Shown in pieces: positions 26,227-36,205 of a DNA stretch of 64,000 nt (its first letter is position 1; each line of letters opens with the position of its first letter). A model generated the notes under the pieces. It saw only the letters and a program-made list of their open reading frames with translations, was not told the DNA's origin and did no database searches. The stretch is from CAXBNB01 sp965267535 (GTDB lineage Bacteria; Bacteroidota; Bacteroidia; Cytophagales; Cyclobacteriaceae): NCBI GenBank assembly GCA_965267535.1, contig OZ254082.1, forward strand, positions 1,178,001-1,242,000, read 5' to 3'. Made by a program: the position numbers and the translations under genes.

Positions 26227-28860
26227 TTAAGAGCCCAATTCCTTAAGCTTAGCTTCTAGCATTTCTATTTTAGACTCAGCATCGGCTTGTTTTTTCTTTT
26301 CAGTGGCTACCACCTGTTCGGGAGCGTTGTTCACAAAACGTTCGTTGCTTAGTTTTTTATTGATGCTGTTGAGGAAGCCGCGTGTATATTCCAGTTCTTT
26401 GGTCATTTCTTCACGTTCTTTTTCTACATCAATGTGCCCTTCGGCAGGAATAAAAAACTCATCGGCACGAAGTGTAAAGCTGATAGCATTGCCCGGGTTT
26501 TCAGTGCAAGAGGTAAAGCTGCTTAGATTGGCCAGTTTAGCAATTATGTTTTCAAAAGTTGCATACTGATCAAATTCTGCACTTTTTACAAATAACTCCA
26601 ATTCGTTTTTGAATGAGATGCCGTTTGCATTGCGTATATTTCTGATGTTTGAAATCAGCTCGAAAGACTTTTCAGCATTAGCAATCAAAGTTTTGTCATA
26701 GGGCTGAGCTTTTGGCCACTCGGCCACAATCAGATAGTCGTTGGCCTCTCTTTTCTTTATGTTTTGCCATATTTCTTCAGAAATAAACGGCATGTATGGA
26801 TGTACTACTTTCATTAGTTTTTCGAAAAAACCAATGGTTGTGTCGTAGGTAGCTTTGTCTATAGGCTGTTCGAAATCCGGCTTGATGATTTCCAGGTACC
26901 ACGAGCAGAAATCGTCCCATATTAGTTTGTATACACTCATAAGAGCATCAGACAGGCGGAATTTAGAGAAGTGATCTTCCAGCTCTTCCAGCACCTGATT
27001 GTAGCGGGCTTCAAACCAGGCTATTGCCATTTGGTTTTTGTCTGACTGAGGCTGGTTAGCTATATCCCAGCTTTTTACCAGCCTGAAGGCATTCCAGATT
27101 TTAGTAGAAAAATTACGCCCCTGTTCGCATAGTTTTTCATCGAAAAGCAGGTCATTGCCGGCGGCAGAACTCAAAAGCATACCTACCCGCACACCATCAG
27201 CACCATACTGATCGATGAGTTTGAGTGCATCGGGCGAGTTGCCGAGCGATTTAGACATCTTACGGCGCTTCAGGTCACGTACCATGCCGGTAAAGTATAC
27301 CTTCTCAAAGGGTTTTTCATTCATAAACTCATAGCCGGCGAAAATCATGCGAGCCACCCAGAAGAAAATAATATCCCATCCTGTGACAAGTACTGATGTA
27401 GGGTAGTAATATTTTATTTCTTCGTTGTTAGGATTTTCGAATCCGTCGAAAGCAGAAATAGGCACCAGCCACGAGCTAAACCAGGTGTCTACCACGTCTT
27501 CATCCTGCTTCAGGTCGCTCAGTTGCAGGTTGGGATTGTTGCTGTCTTTGCGAGCTATTTCGAGTGCTTCTTCTATGGTTTCTGCTACGGCCACTCCGTC
27601 TTCTCCATAGTAGTAGGCGGGTATTTGCTGCCCCCACCACAGTTGACGAGAGATAGGCCAGTCTCTGATGTTTTCCAGCCAGTGTTTGTAGGTGTTTTTA
27701 AATTTGGAAGGGAAAAACTCAATTTCATCATTGAGTACATTTTCCAGAGCGGGTTTTACTATTTCTTCCATGTTTACATACCACTGAAGCGATAGCTTTG
27801 GCTCCACCACTGTATCCGGGTTTCGCTCTGAAAAACCAACCTTGTGCCTTAGGTTTTCTACCTTGGCTAATATGCCGAGGGCTTTCAATTCCTTGGTGAT
27901 GAGCTTGCGGGCTTCTTCCCGGTCTACCCCTACAAAAAACTGCGCAGCTTCTGATAGGGTGCCGTCATCGTTTAGAATGTCAATAGTCTCCAGATTGTGC
28001 TTTAGTCCCAGCTCATAGTCATTGGTGTCGTGGGCCGGAGTTACTTTGAGGCACCCGGTACCAAACTCCAGGTCTACGTATTCATCTTCGATGATGGGAA
28101 TGGTGCGGTTTACCAGCGGTACAATTACTTTTTTACCTTTCAGGTGTGTGTATCGTTCGTCGTTGGGATTGATGCAGATGGCTGTATCGCCAAGTATAGT
28201 TTCAGGACGAGTGGTGGCTATAGTCACGTACTCGTCGCTATCTTCCAGCAGGTAGTTTACATAATACAGCGCTGCGTCTACTTCGCGATAGATCACCTCT
28301 TCGTTGGATATGGTGGTTTGGGCTGTTGGATCCCAGTTTACCATTTTATTTCCACGGTATATATATCCTTTTTTGTACAGTCGTATAAAGGATTCTATTA
28401 CAGCCTTGGAGAGTTTGGGCTCCATGGTAAAAAAAGTTCTGTCCCAGTCGCACGAAGCGCCGAGCCTTTTGAGTTGATCGAGAATGATACCACCATACTT
28501 GTCTTTCCAGGCATGAGCGTGTTCCAAAAATTCTTCGCGGGTAAGGTCTGCTTTGGTGATGCCTTTTTCTCGAAGAAGCCCTACAACCTTAGCTTCTGTG
28601 GCGATAGAGGCATGGTCCGTACCCGGAACCCAGCAGGCTTCTTTGCCTTCCATACGGGCTTTTCTAATCAATACATCCTGTATGGTGTTGTTGAGCATGT
28701 GCCCCATGTGGAGTACACCCGTAACATTCGGAGGAGGTATGATGATGGTAAAAGGTTCCTTGTCTGGGTTTGGCTCAGAGTGGAAAAAACCTTTTTCCAT
28801 CCAGGCTGCATATATTTTGCTCTCTACTTCTTGCGGGGTGTATTTAGTGGATAAGGACAT
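26227..28860 (-). CDS. valS: Valyl-tRNA synthetase
   Basis: A 877-residue class I aminoacyl-tRNA synthetase charging tRNA-Val. The HIGH motif is NVTGVLHMGHMLN near residue 45; the KMSKS motif is RRKMSKSLGNSPD near 530; the editing domain lies between, with TIATTRPETILGDTAICINP (the Thr-rich editing site) and GCLKVTPAHDTNDYE. The tRNA-binding C-terminal domain ends in a coiled coil (KEREEMTKELEYTRGFL onward). Length and order are normal for the bacterial enzyme. Confidence 0.98.
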   Translation of the reverse strand: MSLSTKYTPQEVESKIYAAWMEKGFFHSEPNPDKEPFTIIIPPPNVTGVLHMGHMLNNTIQDVLIRKARMEGKEACWVPGTDHASIATEAKVVGLLREKGITKADLTREEFLEHAHAWKDKYGGIILDQLKRLGASCDWDRTFFTMEPKLSKAVIESFIRLYKKGYIYRGNKMVNWDPTAQTTISNEEVIYREVDAALYYVNYLLEDSDEYVTIATTRPETILGDTAICINPNDERYTHLKGKKVIVPLVNRTIPIIEDEYVDLEFGTGCLKVTPAHDTNDYELGLKHNLETIDILNDDGTLSEAAQFFVGVDREEARKLITKELKALGILAKVENLRHKVGFSERNPDTVVEPKLSLQWYVNMEEIVKPALENVLNDEIEFFPSKFKNTYKHWLENIRDWPISRQLWWGQQIPAYYYGEDGVAVAETIEEALEIARKDSNNPNLQLSDLKQDEDVVDTWFSSWLVPISAFDGFENPNNEEIKYYYPTSVLVTGWDIIFFWVARMIFAGYEFMNEKPFEKVYFTGMVRDLKRRKMSKSLGNSPDALKLIDQYGADGVRVGMLLSSAAGNDLLFDEKLCEQGRNFSTKIWNAFRLVKSWDIANQPQSDKNQMAIAWFEARYNQVLEELEDHFSKFRLSDALMSVYKLIWDDFCSWYLEIIKPDFEQPIDKATYDTTIGFFEKLMKVVHPYMPFISEEIWQNIKKREANDYLIVAEWPKAQPYDKTLIANAEKSFELISNIRNIRNANGISFKNELELFVKSAEFDQYATFENIIAKLANLSSFTSCTENPGNAISFTLRADEFFIPAEGHIDVEKEREEMTKELEYTRGFLNSINKKLSNERFVNNAPEQVVATEKKKQADAESKIEMLEAKLKELGS

Positions 28861-29004
28861 TTGGTTTATCAGTAAATAATTTCAGTATGAATTTATATCA
28901 TGCGTGTTTTTCAAAAAACAAATACTTTCTGCGCTTTCAGAGCATTTCACTATATTACCGGATGCGGCAATATGCTTTTTGCTGCGAAGACAAAAAAGAG
29001 TGTG

Positions 29005-29038
29005 CAAAAGTATAAAAATTAATAGCTATAAAATCCAA
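29005..29038 (-). promoter_or_regulatory. Candidate valS promoter
   Basis: On the minus strand TTG (29036-29038), 23 nt, TACTTTTG (29005-29012), an exact match to TAnnTTTG, about 145 nt before the valS start. The spacing is slightly long, so confidence is moderate. The rest of 28861-29107 holds no gene. Confidence 0.4.
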
Positions 29039-29107
29039 GAGACGAACTATTATCGTATGTGCCCATGTTAAACTATTTGAATTGATAATTTCACCAATCA
29101 ACCGCAT

Positions 29108-30202
29108 ATGGAAAATGTAAAACGTATTAACTGGCCTCAGTTGGCCAGTCTGGCCGGGCTGTATTCGTCTGTCATTATTGGCTGGATAGCCTACTACAAT
29201 TATCAGCCAAAGCTATTGGAGACTTTTGGTTTTGTGCATTTCACTTTTTTTCTCATTGTAGCACAAGGCATCATATTGATCGTGACACCACCCATAGCGG
29301 GTAAGATAGGCGATCGTTTCAGGGAAAAATCAGGGCACAGGCTGCCGGTAATTACTGCAGGTATCAGTTTTGCTGCTATGGTTTTTATGGCAGTGGCTTT
29401 TACACTTATCGCTAACCCGGGAGAGATATTGAAGTGGTTGTTGCCGTTTTTGATCATTCTCTGGCTGTTTTCGATGAGTATTTTTACCAGTCCTGCTATT
29501 TCTACCATCGAGTTGTTTGCGCCATCAGATAAGCTGCCTACTGCTATGGCTATTATTACGATGACATCAGGCCTTATATATGCGCTTGAGCCTATTATTG
29601 TAGATTTGATCGATTTTCTGGGAGCACCGCTTACTTTCGTAGTGGGAGGCCTTGCGGTACTTGTTTCGGGATATTTTCTGAGAAAAACCTCCATCAAGAC
29701 CGATGATAAAATCACCATAGTGGTGCCGCAGAAAGAAGAAAAGGAAGTGGAAAAAGTGGACTTCCCATTTGTGATCGGTTTGGGGGTAGCATTGGGTATG
29801 GCGTCTACCGTTATGTTTAATCAATTTCCAGATCGATTTGAGGCCGTGTTGGTTTCCGGTGGATTTACCGGAGATCATGTGGTGTCTATACTGTTAGCAA
29901 TCTCGGCGGTGGTTTCTATACCTGCCAGTCGGTTGGTAGAAAAGTATAGCGCCGGTATTTCCGCTCAGGTGGGCATAGTGGGGGTGTTTGTGGCTATGTT
30001 TGCTGTGTTGCTGATCGACAATAGTGTGCTTATGTTGGGGGCTACACTGTTGTTTGCTTTGTGTTACACGCTGGTATCGGTGAGTACACTCCCTTTGGCT
30101 TTGTCTAAGGTAGACTACAAACGAAAAGTATTTGGAGTAGGACTTTTTTTTGCTGGATTTGAGTTGCCCAATAGTATACTGGAGGCGGTGTTAGGAGCCT
30201 AA
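29108..30202 (+). CDS. MFS transporter
   Basis: A 364-residue integral membrane protein with about eleven or twelve hydrophobic segments and the MFS loop motif between TM2 and TM3 (AGKIGDRFREKSGHRLPVI). A cytoplasmic linker rich in Lys/Glu (VPQKEEKEVEKVD, around residue 215) splits the two six-helix halves. The GDRFREKSGHRLPVI stretch recalls the sugar-transporting GPH/SLC45-like branch, but the substrate is unknown. It is a little shorter than usual for MFS (about 400). Single gene, divergent from valS and convergent with recA. Confidence 0.85.
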   Translation: MENVKRINWPQLASLAGLYSSVIIGWIAYYNYQPKLLETFGFVHFTFFLIVAQGIILIVTPPIAGKIGDRFREKSGHRLPVITAGISFAAMVFMAVAFTLIANPGEILKWLLPFLIILWLFSMSIFTSPAISTIELFAPSDKLPTAMAIITMTSGLIYALEPIIVDLIDFLGAPLTFVVGGLAVLVSGYFLRKTSIKTDDKITIVVPQKEEKEVEKVDFPFVIGLGVALGMASTVMFNQFPDRFEAVLVSGGFTGDHVVSILLAISAVVSIPASRLVEKYSAGISAQVGIVGVFVAMFAVLLIDNSVLMLGATLLFALCYTLVSVSTLPLALSKVDYKRKVFGVGLFFAGFELPNSILEAVLGA

Positions 30203-30245
30203 ACAAACAAGCCCGCTTGATGTTAATCGAGCGGGCTTGTTTGTT
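30202..30245. terminator. Bidirectional terminator between MFS gene and recA
   Basis: Stem AACAAACAAGCCCGCTTGAT with its complement (one G-U pair, about 20 bp) and GTTA loop. It starts within the MFS stop codon and serves the convergent recA as well. Confidence 0.9.
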
Positions 30246-30265
30246 ATATAATTTGCCGGAGAGTT

Positions 30266-31297
30266 TTATGCTTTGACCTCTTCCTGAGGCTCTTCTTCTC
30301 CGGTGCTGTTTATTTTACGTTTGATGGTGGCTTCCAGTTCTTCCATCAATTCGGGGTTGTCTGCGATCAGGCCTTTTACAGTGTCGCGTCCTTGTCCTAG
30401 TTTATTGCCTTTGTATGAAAACCACGAGCCCGACTTGTTGATTACGTTGAGTTCCACACCCAGGTCGATAATTTCACCTACTTTGGATATCCCTTCTCCA
30501 TACATGATGTCAAACTCTACTACTTTGAATGGAGGTGCTACCTTGTTTTTTACTACTTTCACCCGGGTTCGGTTACCCATTACATTGTCTGCACTTTCTT
30601 TTATTTGACCGATGCGCCGTATGTCCAGTCTCAGCGATGAATAAAACTTGAGTGCATTACCACCGGTAGTGGTTTCGGGGTTGCCAAACATTACACCTAT
30701 TTTTTCTCGCAGCTGGTTGATAAAGATACAGGCACAGCCTGTTTTGTTGATTGCTCCGGTGAGTTTTCGTAGGGCCTGACTCATCAGACGTGCCTGTAGT
30801 CCCATTTTGCTGTCACCCATTTCTCCTTCCAGTTCGGCTTTGGGCACGAGTGCCGCCACAGAGTCAATAACGATGATGTCGATAGCGCCTGAGCGAATCA
30901 GATGCTCGGCTATTTCCAGTGCCTGCTCTCCATTGTCTGGCTGAGAAATGAGCAGGTTTTCAGTGTCTATACCCAGGCGTTCGGCATAGGTTTTGTCAAA
31001 TGCATGCTCTGCGTCGATAAATGCAGCCAGACCGCCTTTTTTCTGAGCTTCAGCTATGCAATGCATGGTTAGGGTTGTTTTTCCCGACGATTCCGGTCCG
31101 TAGATTTCTACTATTCTACCACGCGGTATACCACCAATGCCTAAGGCTATATCCAGCCCCAGCGAACCAGTGGGGATAGAGGGTATATCCTGTACTTTTT
31201 CATCCGACAGCTTCATTACCGACCCTTTGCCGTATGTTTTTTCCAGTTTGTCGATGGTGAGTTGCAGTGCCTTTAATTTTTCTTTGTTTTCGCTCAT
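30266..31297 (-). CDS. recA: Recombinase RecA
   Basis: A 343-residue RecA, the DNA strand-exchange ATPase of homologous recombination and SOS activation. Walker A is GPESSGKTT (residues 68-76), Walker B is DIIVIDSVAAL near 140, and FINQLREKIGVMFGNPETTTGGNALKFYSS spans loop 2. The acidic C-terminus (STGEEEPQEEVKA) is typical. The upstream region shows TTG, 17 nt, TAGCTTTA as a weak promoter match; I see no LexA-type operator. Confidence 0.98.
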   Translation of the reverse strand: MSENKEKLKALQLTIDKLEKTYGKGSVMKLSDEKVQDIPSIPTGSLGLDIALGIGGIPRGRIVEIYGPESSGKTTLTMHCIAEAQKKGGLAAFIDAEHAFDKTYAERLGIDTENLLISQPDNGEQALEIAEHLIRSGAIDIIVIDSVAALVPKAELEGEMGDSKMGLQARLMSQALRKLTGAINKTGCACIFINQLREKIGVMFGNPETTTGGNALKFYSSLRLDIRRIGQIKESADNVMGNRTRVKVVKNKVAPPFKVVEFDIMYGEGISKVGEIIDLGVELNVINKSGSWFSYKGNKLGQGRDTVKGLIADNPELMEELEATIKRKINSTGEEEPQEEVKA

Positions 31298-31539
31298 GGG
31301 AATATGGTGTTAGTCGTTAGTATTAAAGCTAAATTAATTCAATTTTTGCAAGGAAAGACGCTTGCCGATCAGATTGAGATATTTCTGCCTCGTATCCAAT
31401 TCTGATGCAAGTTGGAGAATATATTTTACATAGCAAATTATTTTACTATAAATTTTAGTAATTAAAGAATTCCAGTATTTAAAGCTAAATAATTTAGCAT
31501 GTCTTGGTTGAGTAGTTTTTTTCAAAAAGTGAGAGAAAT

Positions 31540-32559
31540 ATGAAAAGGAAAATAATCGTAGGAGTGTTGTGTGTACTTGTGGTGCTAGGTATTTACTATC
31601 GTGAATTGCTCTCTTATGGTTATATGCAGGGAAAAGGCCAACTCGATGTGGTGTGGAATGCACGTCCAATTGGAGAAGTACTTGCTGATCCTGATTTTCC
31701 CGACTCACTGAAACATAAAATACAGTTTATGCAGCAAGTGCGGGAGTTTGCCATCGATTCGCTGGGGCTGAAAGATACGGATAATTACACAACCGTATAT
31801 GATCAACGAGGGCAGGACATCCTTTGGAATCTGAGTGCTTGTGAACCGTTTTCGCTACAGTCTGTGGAGTGGTCTTTTCCCTTTCTTGGGCGTTTTTCTT
31901 ACAAAGGTTTCTTTGATTTGGATAGAGCGAAAGCGGAGCAGGAGGAGCTAAAAGCACTAGGGTACGATACCCGCATACGTACGGTTGGAGCTTGGTCTAC
32001 TCTGGGCTGGTTCAAAGATCCTATATTGTCAAATCAGCTGCGCCGCGGAGAGGGGGCGCTGGCAGAGTTGGTTATCCATGAGCTTACACATGCTACTATT
32101 TTTGTAAAAGATTCGCTGGTGTACAATGAAAACCTGGCCTCCTTCATAGGAGAGAGAGGAGCGTTGAGATTTTTGAAGTCCAAGTATGGCGAAAAAAGCC
32201 GCCAACTCGACGATTATCTCTACTCAGAGTATGATTATGTGCGGTTTACCGATCACATGCTGCGAGCTACGCGCAAGCTCGATGACTTGTACCAGAGCTT
32301 TGGAGAGGACCTGGAAGTAGAAGAAAAAAAGAGGAAAAAAGAAGCGATGATCAGGCAAATAGTAGACACAATCGATACTTTATCGTTTAAAAATCCCAAA
32401 CGCTTTGAGGGGGCTTTTGCTTCTACATTGCCTAATAATTGCTACTTTATGTCTTTCGATAGATACTATTCCAAGCAGGATCTGTTTGGAGAACAGTTGG
32501 AAAGGCAGTTTGCGGGAGATATAGTAGCGTTTATTGCGTACCAAAAGAAGATCAGATGA
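31540..32559 (+). CDS. Zinc aminopeptidase-like protein (COG4324 type)
   Basis: A 339-residue protein with an N-terminal membrane or signal segment (IIVGVLCVLVVLGIYY). The zinc-protease motif is IHELTHATIF near residue 180, with Glu in VYNENLASFIGERGA as the third ligand, the pattern of the predicted aminopeptidases grouped as COG4324. DPILSNQLRRGEGALAELVIHELTH is the conserved core. Probably periplasmic or membrane-bound. It overlaps the next gene by 4 nt, so the two are translationally coupled. The true peptide substrate is unknown. Confidence 0.85.
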   Translation: MKRKIIVGVLCVLVVLGIYYRELLSYGYMQGKGQLDVVWNARPIGEVLADPDFPDSLKHKIQFMQQVREFAIDSLGLKDTDNYTTVYDQRGQDILWNLSACEPFSLQSVEWSFPFLGRFSYKGFFDLDRAKAEQEELKALGYDTRIRTVGAWSTLGWFKDPILSNQLRRGEGALAELVIHELTHATIFVKDSLVYNENLASFIGERGALRFLKSKYGEKSRQLDDYLYSEYDYVRFTDHMLRATRKLDDLYQSFGEDLEVEEKKRKKEAMIRQIVDTIDTLSFKNPKRFEGAFASTLPNNCYFMSFDRYYSKQDLFGEQLERQFAGDIVAFIAYQKKIR

Positions 32560-33371
32560 AAAAGTATTGGTGGATACTGGGACTTGTGAGCTTCGTGCTG
32601 ATGGCTGCAGGCCCGAAAAAATACAACTACTATCGTACGATTGATAACCGCACATTTGGAGGAGGAGAACACCTTAAATATTACGCTCACTATGGGTTTA
32701 TCAAAGCAGCGGAGGGAGAGGTGTTTGTAGACAGACGAATCGCCTCTGTAAATGATCGCCCTTGCTACAAGGTAGATATCTATGGTCAAACGACCAGTTT
32801 TTTTGATGTGATTGCCCGGGTAAGAAATCACTGGGGGAGCTATATCGACACAGCGGCCATTATTCCTCAAAAATTTTATCGATATATAGATGAAGGGGAG
32901 TACAAACGAAACGAAATCATGGAGTATGATCATAAAAATGATTCACTCTTTGTACACGTGCTGGATCGTGAAACCCGTCAGCTGGATCATATAGAGCGCT
33001 ATGCCGTGCCCGATAATGTACAGGATGTAGTGAGTGGATTTTTTTACTTGCGCACAATCGATTTTAACCGACACACTCCCGGAGATACATTGGCTATAGA
33101 TGGATTCTATAAAAACAAAGTGTTTGACTTTAAGGTGCGCTATGTGGGTAAGGAAACCATAAAAACAAAACTGGGAAAAATACGAGCCATTAAAATAGCT
33201 CCGGTTATGCCTAAAAACTCTGTATTTGATGGCAAAGATTCCATACACCTGTGGTTGTCAGACGATGACAACAAGATACCGCTGAAAGTTAGGTCGGAGA
33301 TGTTTGTAGGTGCTATTGAACTGGATATCAAATACGCATCGGGGCTTAAAAACCCATTGAATAAGATATAA
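32556..33371 (+). CDS. DUF3108-family protein
   Basis: A 271-residue exported protein with an N-terminal signal (MKKYWWILGLVSFVLMAAG). The body is beta-rich: EHLKYYAHYGFIKAAEGEVFV at the start, then VVSGFFYLRTIDF and a closing LWLSDDDNKIPLKVRSEMFVGAIELDI, which is the DUF3108 pattern seen in many Bacteroidota periplasmic proteins. The function of the family is unknown; the fold is likely a lipocalin-like or LolA-like half barrel. Its start overlaps the aminopeptidase stop (ATGA). Confidence 0.85.
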   Translation: MKKYWWILGLVSFVLMAAGPKKYNYYRTIDNRTFGGGEHLKYYAHYGFIKAAEGEVFVDRRIASVNDRPCYKVDIYGQTTSFFDVIARVRNHWGSYIDTAAIIPQKFYRYIDEGEYKRNEIMEYDHKNDSLFVHVLDRETRQLDHIERYAVPDNVQDVVSGFFYLRTIDFNRHTPGDTLAIDGFYKNKVFDFKVRYVGKETIKTKLGKIRAIKIAPVMPKNSVFDGKDSIHLWLSDDDNKIPLKVRSEMFVGAIELDIKYASGLKNPLNKI

Positions 33372-33380
33372 AAGAGTCGT

Positions 33381-33406
33381 ATATTGCCTGTTATCAACAG
33401 CAATAT
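33381..33406. other. Hairpin in the gap before the response regulator
   Basis: ATATTG and CTGTT pair with AACAG and CAATAT, one bulged C and a 3-nt loop. There is no T run, so it is either a weak terminator of the DUF3108 transcript or a leader structure of the regulator downstream. Confidence 0.35.
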
Positions 33407-33550
33407 GTTGCGTAACGCTCCTGTTTCCCGGAGGTTAAATAATTGTTATCAGTCGGCGAAAGATTTGATTTTAGTCTCTTATGGGGCAATTTTGGGCCGT
33501 TAATTCAATGGAATGAATTTTATGTTACCTTTAATTTAAAAACGGATACC

Positions 33551-34234
33551 ATGGCGGAAGATAAAAAAGTGCTGATTGTAGATGACGAGCCGGATATACT
33601 TGATTTGCTGAAATACAACCTTGAAAAAGAAGGGTATATTGTCGAAACGTCTCTGGATGGTATCAAAGGAGTAGAATTAGCCAAGAAGTTTGTTCCGGAT
33701 CTGATCCTTCTGGACATTATGATGCCCAAGCAGGATGGGGTGGAAACTTGCCGCCAACTGAGAGAACTGGGCGAGCTGAGTCATACCTTTATTATATTTC
33801 TTACGGCCAGAGTAGAAGAGTATTCTGAAGTGGCTGCTTTCGAAACCGGAGCAGACGACTACCTGACCAAACCGATAAAACCCAGGGCACTCATGAGTCG
33901 TATCAATGCCCTCTTCAGAAGAAAAACAGCCAAACAACCTGAGAATGCTAAGATTGAAATTGGCGACCTGGTGATCGATAAGCAAAGTTATGTTGTGCAT
34001 CAGGGCGAAAAAGAACTCAACCTGCCAAAAAAAGAATTCGAACTGCTTTACTTTTTGGCGCAGCATTCGGGCAAGGTGTTTAGTCGCGAAGATTTGCTGC
34101 ACAATATATGGGGTACCGATGTGTACGTACTGGCCAGAACAGTGGACGTGCATGTGAGAAAAGTCAGAGAGAAAATAGGAGAGGGTTATATCTCTACTAT
34201 TAAAGGGGTAGGCTATAAATTTGAACTGAGCTAA
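33551..34234 (+). CDS. OmpR/PhoB-family response regulator
   Basis: A 227-residue response regulator. The start at 33551 is chosen because the receiver begins MAEDKKVLIVDDEPD; an upstream extension is open but unlike the family. Phosphoacceptor is Asp55 in LILLDIMMPK, with Asp11/Asp12, Thr in FLTAR and Lys in YLTKPIKPR. The winged-helix output domain (LNLPKKEFELLYFLAQHSGKVFSREDLL and TVDVHVRKVREKIGEGYISTIKGVGYKF) binds DNA as a dimer. It precedes a PhoR-like kinase by 118 nt. Phosphate control is possible but not shown. Confidence 0.95.
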   Translation: MAEDKKVLIVDDEPDILDLLKYNLEKEGYIVETSLDGIKGVELAKKFVPDLILLDIMMPKQDGVETCRQLRELGELSHTFIIFLTARVEEYSEVAAFETGADDYLTKPIKPRALMSRINALFRRKTAKQPENAKIEIGDLVIDKQSYVVHQGEKELNLPKKEFELLYFLAQHSGKVFSREDLLHNIWGTDVYVLARTVDVHVRKVREKIGEGYISTIKGVGYKFELS

Positions 34235-34352
34235 TCTACCCCCTGTATCAGGCAAACTGTGCATGACTCCTGACGATTTGGGTATTCATGCTATCTTTGA
34301 CAAGTGTTAGTTGCTACACTACCGTAAAAAAAGCAATCCAAAATGATTAACT

Positions 34353-35378
34353 ATGGCTATTAACTCCCGGGTGCTGGCGTTGTTGCTGGCATTTTCACTT
34401 TCTACTCTTACAGCCCTGTTGCTGTTTCTCGTTCAGGATTTTACCATCAGTCAGTTTTGGTGGATATACGGTTTTTCGTTTGTAATTTCAGGAGTGGTGA
34501 TCTACATCGTGCTGGAGTTTTTGTTTTTTCGGGAGTTGGAAGGGCTTTACAATCTTTTTAACCGGATAGAAAAAGAAAAACGCCCCAAAAACAAAGGCGA
34601 TTACAAGTCGATCAATAATATATACAAAGAGCTATACAAATATGCTCAAAACAAACAGTCGGAGATAGAAGAGCTCAAGCGGATGGCCAAATTTCGCAGG
34701 CAGTTTCTTGCCGATGTGTCACACGAACTCAAAACTCCCATTTTTGCCGCACAGGGCTTTGTGCATACCCTGCTCGATGGAGCTGTGAATGATGAAAACA
34801 TCCGGATGAAATTTCTGAAAAAAGCTGCCAAAAGTCTCGATGGGCTGGATGCTTTGGTGCAGGATCTTCTTACCGTATCTCACATGGAAGCCGGAGATAT
34901 TACCATGCATAGGGAGAATTTTGATATTGGCGAAATGATATACGATGTGTTTGATCAGTTTGAAGAAACCACGCATAGAAAGAACATAAAACTATACGCA
35001 TCGTGCAAACGCTATGAAGAAGTGATGGTTTATGCAGACCCGCGACGCATCTATCAGGTGTTGGTCAACCTGATTTCCAATGCTATCAAATACTCAAAAG
35101 ATACCGGCAAAGTGTTTGTTTCTGTTGACGAAGACAAAAACGATAAGATTAAAATCAGTGTGATTGACCATGGTATAGGTATACCTCCGGAGCATGTCAA
35201 CCGTATTTTTGAACGCTTTTACAGAGTAGATAAGAGCCGTTCTAAAGATAGGGGAGGTACAGGGCTTGGACTTTCTATCGTAAAACACATAGTAGAGGCC
35301 CACGGAAGTGAAATCAAGGTAAAAAGTAAAGTAGGCAAAAGTTCAGAGTTTAGCTTTAAACTGGATGGACAGAAATAG
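34353..35378 (+). CDS. PhoR-like sensor histidine kinase
   Basis: A 341-residue membrane histidine kinase. Two membrane segments (residues 8-27 and 38-58) with almost no periplasmic loop, so it probably senses within the membrane or through partners. The HisKA motif is FLADVSHELKTPI with His124; the HATPase_c domain has N box NLISNAIKYS, G1 DHGIGIPPEHVNRIFERFYR and G2 GGTGLGLSIVKHI. It is the evident partner of the response regulator upstream. A TATCTTTG box at 34292-34299 might give it an extra promoter. Confidence 0.95.
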   Translation: MAINSRVLALLLAFSLSTLTALLLFLVQDFTISQFWWIYGFSFVISGVVIYIVLEFLFFRELEGLYNLFNRIEKEKRPKNKGDYKSINNIYKELYKYAQNKQSEIEELKRMAKFRRQFLADVSHELKTPIFAAQGFVHTLLDGAVNDENIRMKFLKKAAKSLDGLDALVQDLLTVSHMEAGDITMHRENFDIGEMIYDVFDQFEETTHRKNIKLYASCKRYEEVMVYADPRRIYQVLVNLISNAIKYSKDTGKVFVSVDEDKNDKIKISVIDHGIGIPPEHVNRIFERFYRVDKSRSKDRGGTGLGLSIVKHIVEAHGSEIKVKSKVGKSSEFSFKLDGQK

Positions 35379-35465
35379 GCCTAATTCAAGCATTCTCATT
35401 CAAAATTCTTGTCATTTATCATTATCTCGCTGTAATTTTCGATATTCGCGGCAGTATTACCGTCT

Positions 35466-36179
35466 ATGAAAAAGATAAACATCAGCGAACACGTTGTTTT
35501 TGAAAACGACGACTATCTGGCCATTAATAAGCCGCCGTTTCTCTCTACACTGGAAGATAGAAACGACCCCTACCATGCCCTGGAGTTGGTTAAAGGGTTG
35601 TATGCCGAAGCTAAAGTGTGCCACCGTATAGACAAAGAGACCAGCGGAGTGCTGTTGTTTGCCAAAACTCCCACCGCCTATAGTCATGCTGTGTCGCAGT
35701 TTGAAAAACGACGCGTATATAAGGAGTACCATGCTGTAGTAGAAGAAGCTGTAAACATATCGGGGGTAGAGGTAGCTGAGCCTATACGTGTGTTGGGCAA
35801 TGGTAAAGTGTGCGTAGATCGCTTTGAAGGCAAGCCGGCACTTACTGTTTTCGATACGCTGGAGATATACAAAAAGCACACATTGCTGAAGTGTGTGCCT
35901 CATACGGGCAGAATGCATCAGATAAGAATACATGTGGCCAGTAAGGGCACACCTATCGTGGGAGATGAGCTATATGGAGGACAGCCATTTTACCTTTCAT
36001 CAGTCAAGCCACGCTTTTCTTTGAAGAAAAATACGGAGGAATTACCCCTGATCAAGCGTTTTGCACTGCATGCAGCCAGGTTGCGCTTTGCCCAACCCAA
36101 TGGAGAAGAGGTGACCATAGAGGCTGAATACCCGAAAGATTTTAGGGTACTGGTAAGCCAGCTAAAAAGAAATAGCTAA
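35466..36179 (+). CDS. RluA-family RNA pseudouridine synthase
   Basis: A 237-residue pseudouridine synthase. The catalytic Asp56 lies in VCHRIDKETSGVLLFAK, the RluA-type motif; TGRMHQIRIHVASKGTPIVGDELYGG is the second conserved block. There is no S4 domain, so it is a small RluA-type enzyme acting on tRNA or rRNA uridines; the target cannot be told from sequence. A weak terminator follows, then the rplM promoter. Confidence 0.93.
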   Translation: MKKINISEHVVFENDDYLAINKPPFLSTLEDRNDPYHALELVKGLYAEAKVCHRIDKETSGVLLFAKTPTAYSHAVSQFEKRRVYKEYHAVVEEAVNISGVEVAEPIRVLGNGKVCVDRFEGKPALTVFDTLEIYKKHTLLKCVPHTGRMHQIRIHVASKGTPIVGDELYGGQPFYLSSVKPRFSLKKNTEELPLIKRFALHAARLRFAQPNGEEVTIEAEYPKDFRVLVSQLKRNS

Positions 36180-36181
36180 AA

Positions 36182-36200
36182 AAAGCACTAATTGTGCTTT
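36182..36200 (+). terminator. Weak terminator after the pseudouridine synthase
   Basis: Stem AAAGCAC with GTGCTTT (7 bp), loop TAATT, followed by a T-rich stretch (GAGTTTTGTTTTT) that also contains the -33 element of the next promoter. Confidence 0.55.
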
Positions 36201-36205
36201 GAGTT

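Noticed and set aside
28030..28854. Plus-strand open frame of 274 codons inside valS
   Set aside because: Lies fully antisense to valS, which has all its motifs; the translated sequence shows no domain.
33443..33550. Longer N-terminus of the PhoB-like regulator
   Set aside because: Receiver domains of this family begin at the ATG at 33551; the extension is unlike any family member and covers the probable promoter.
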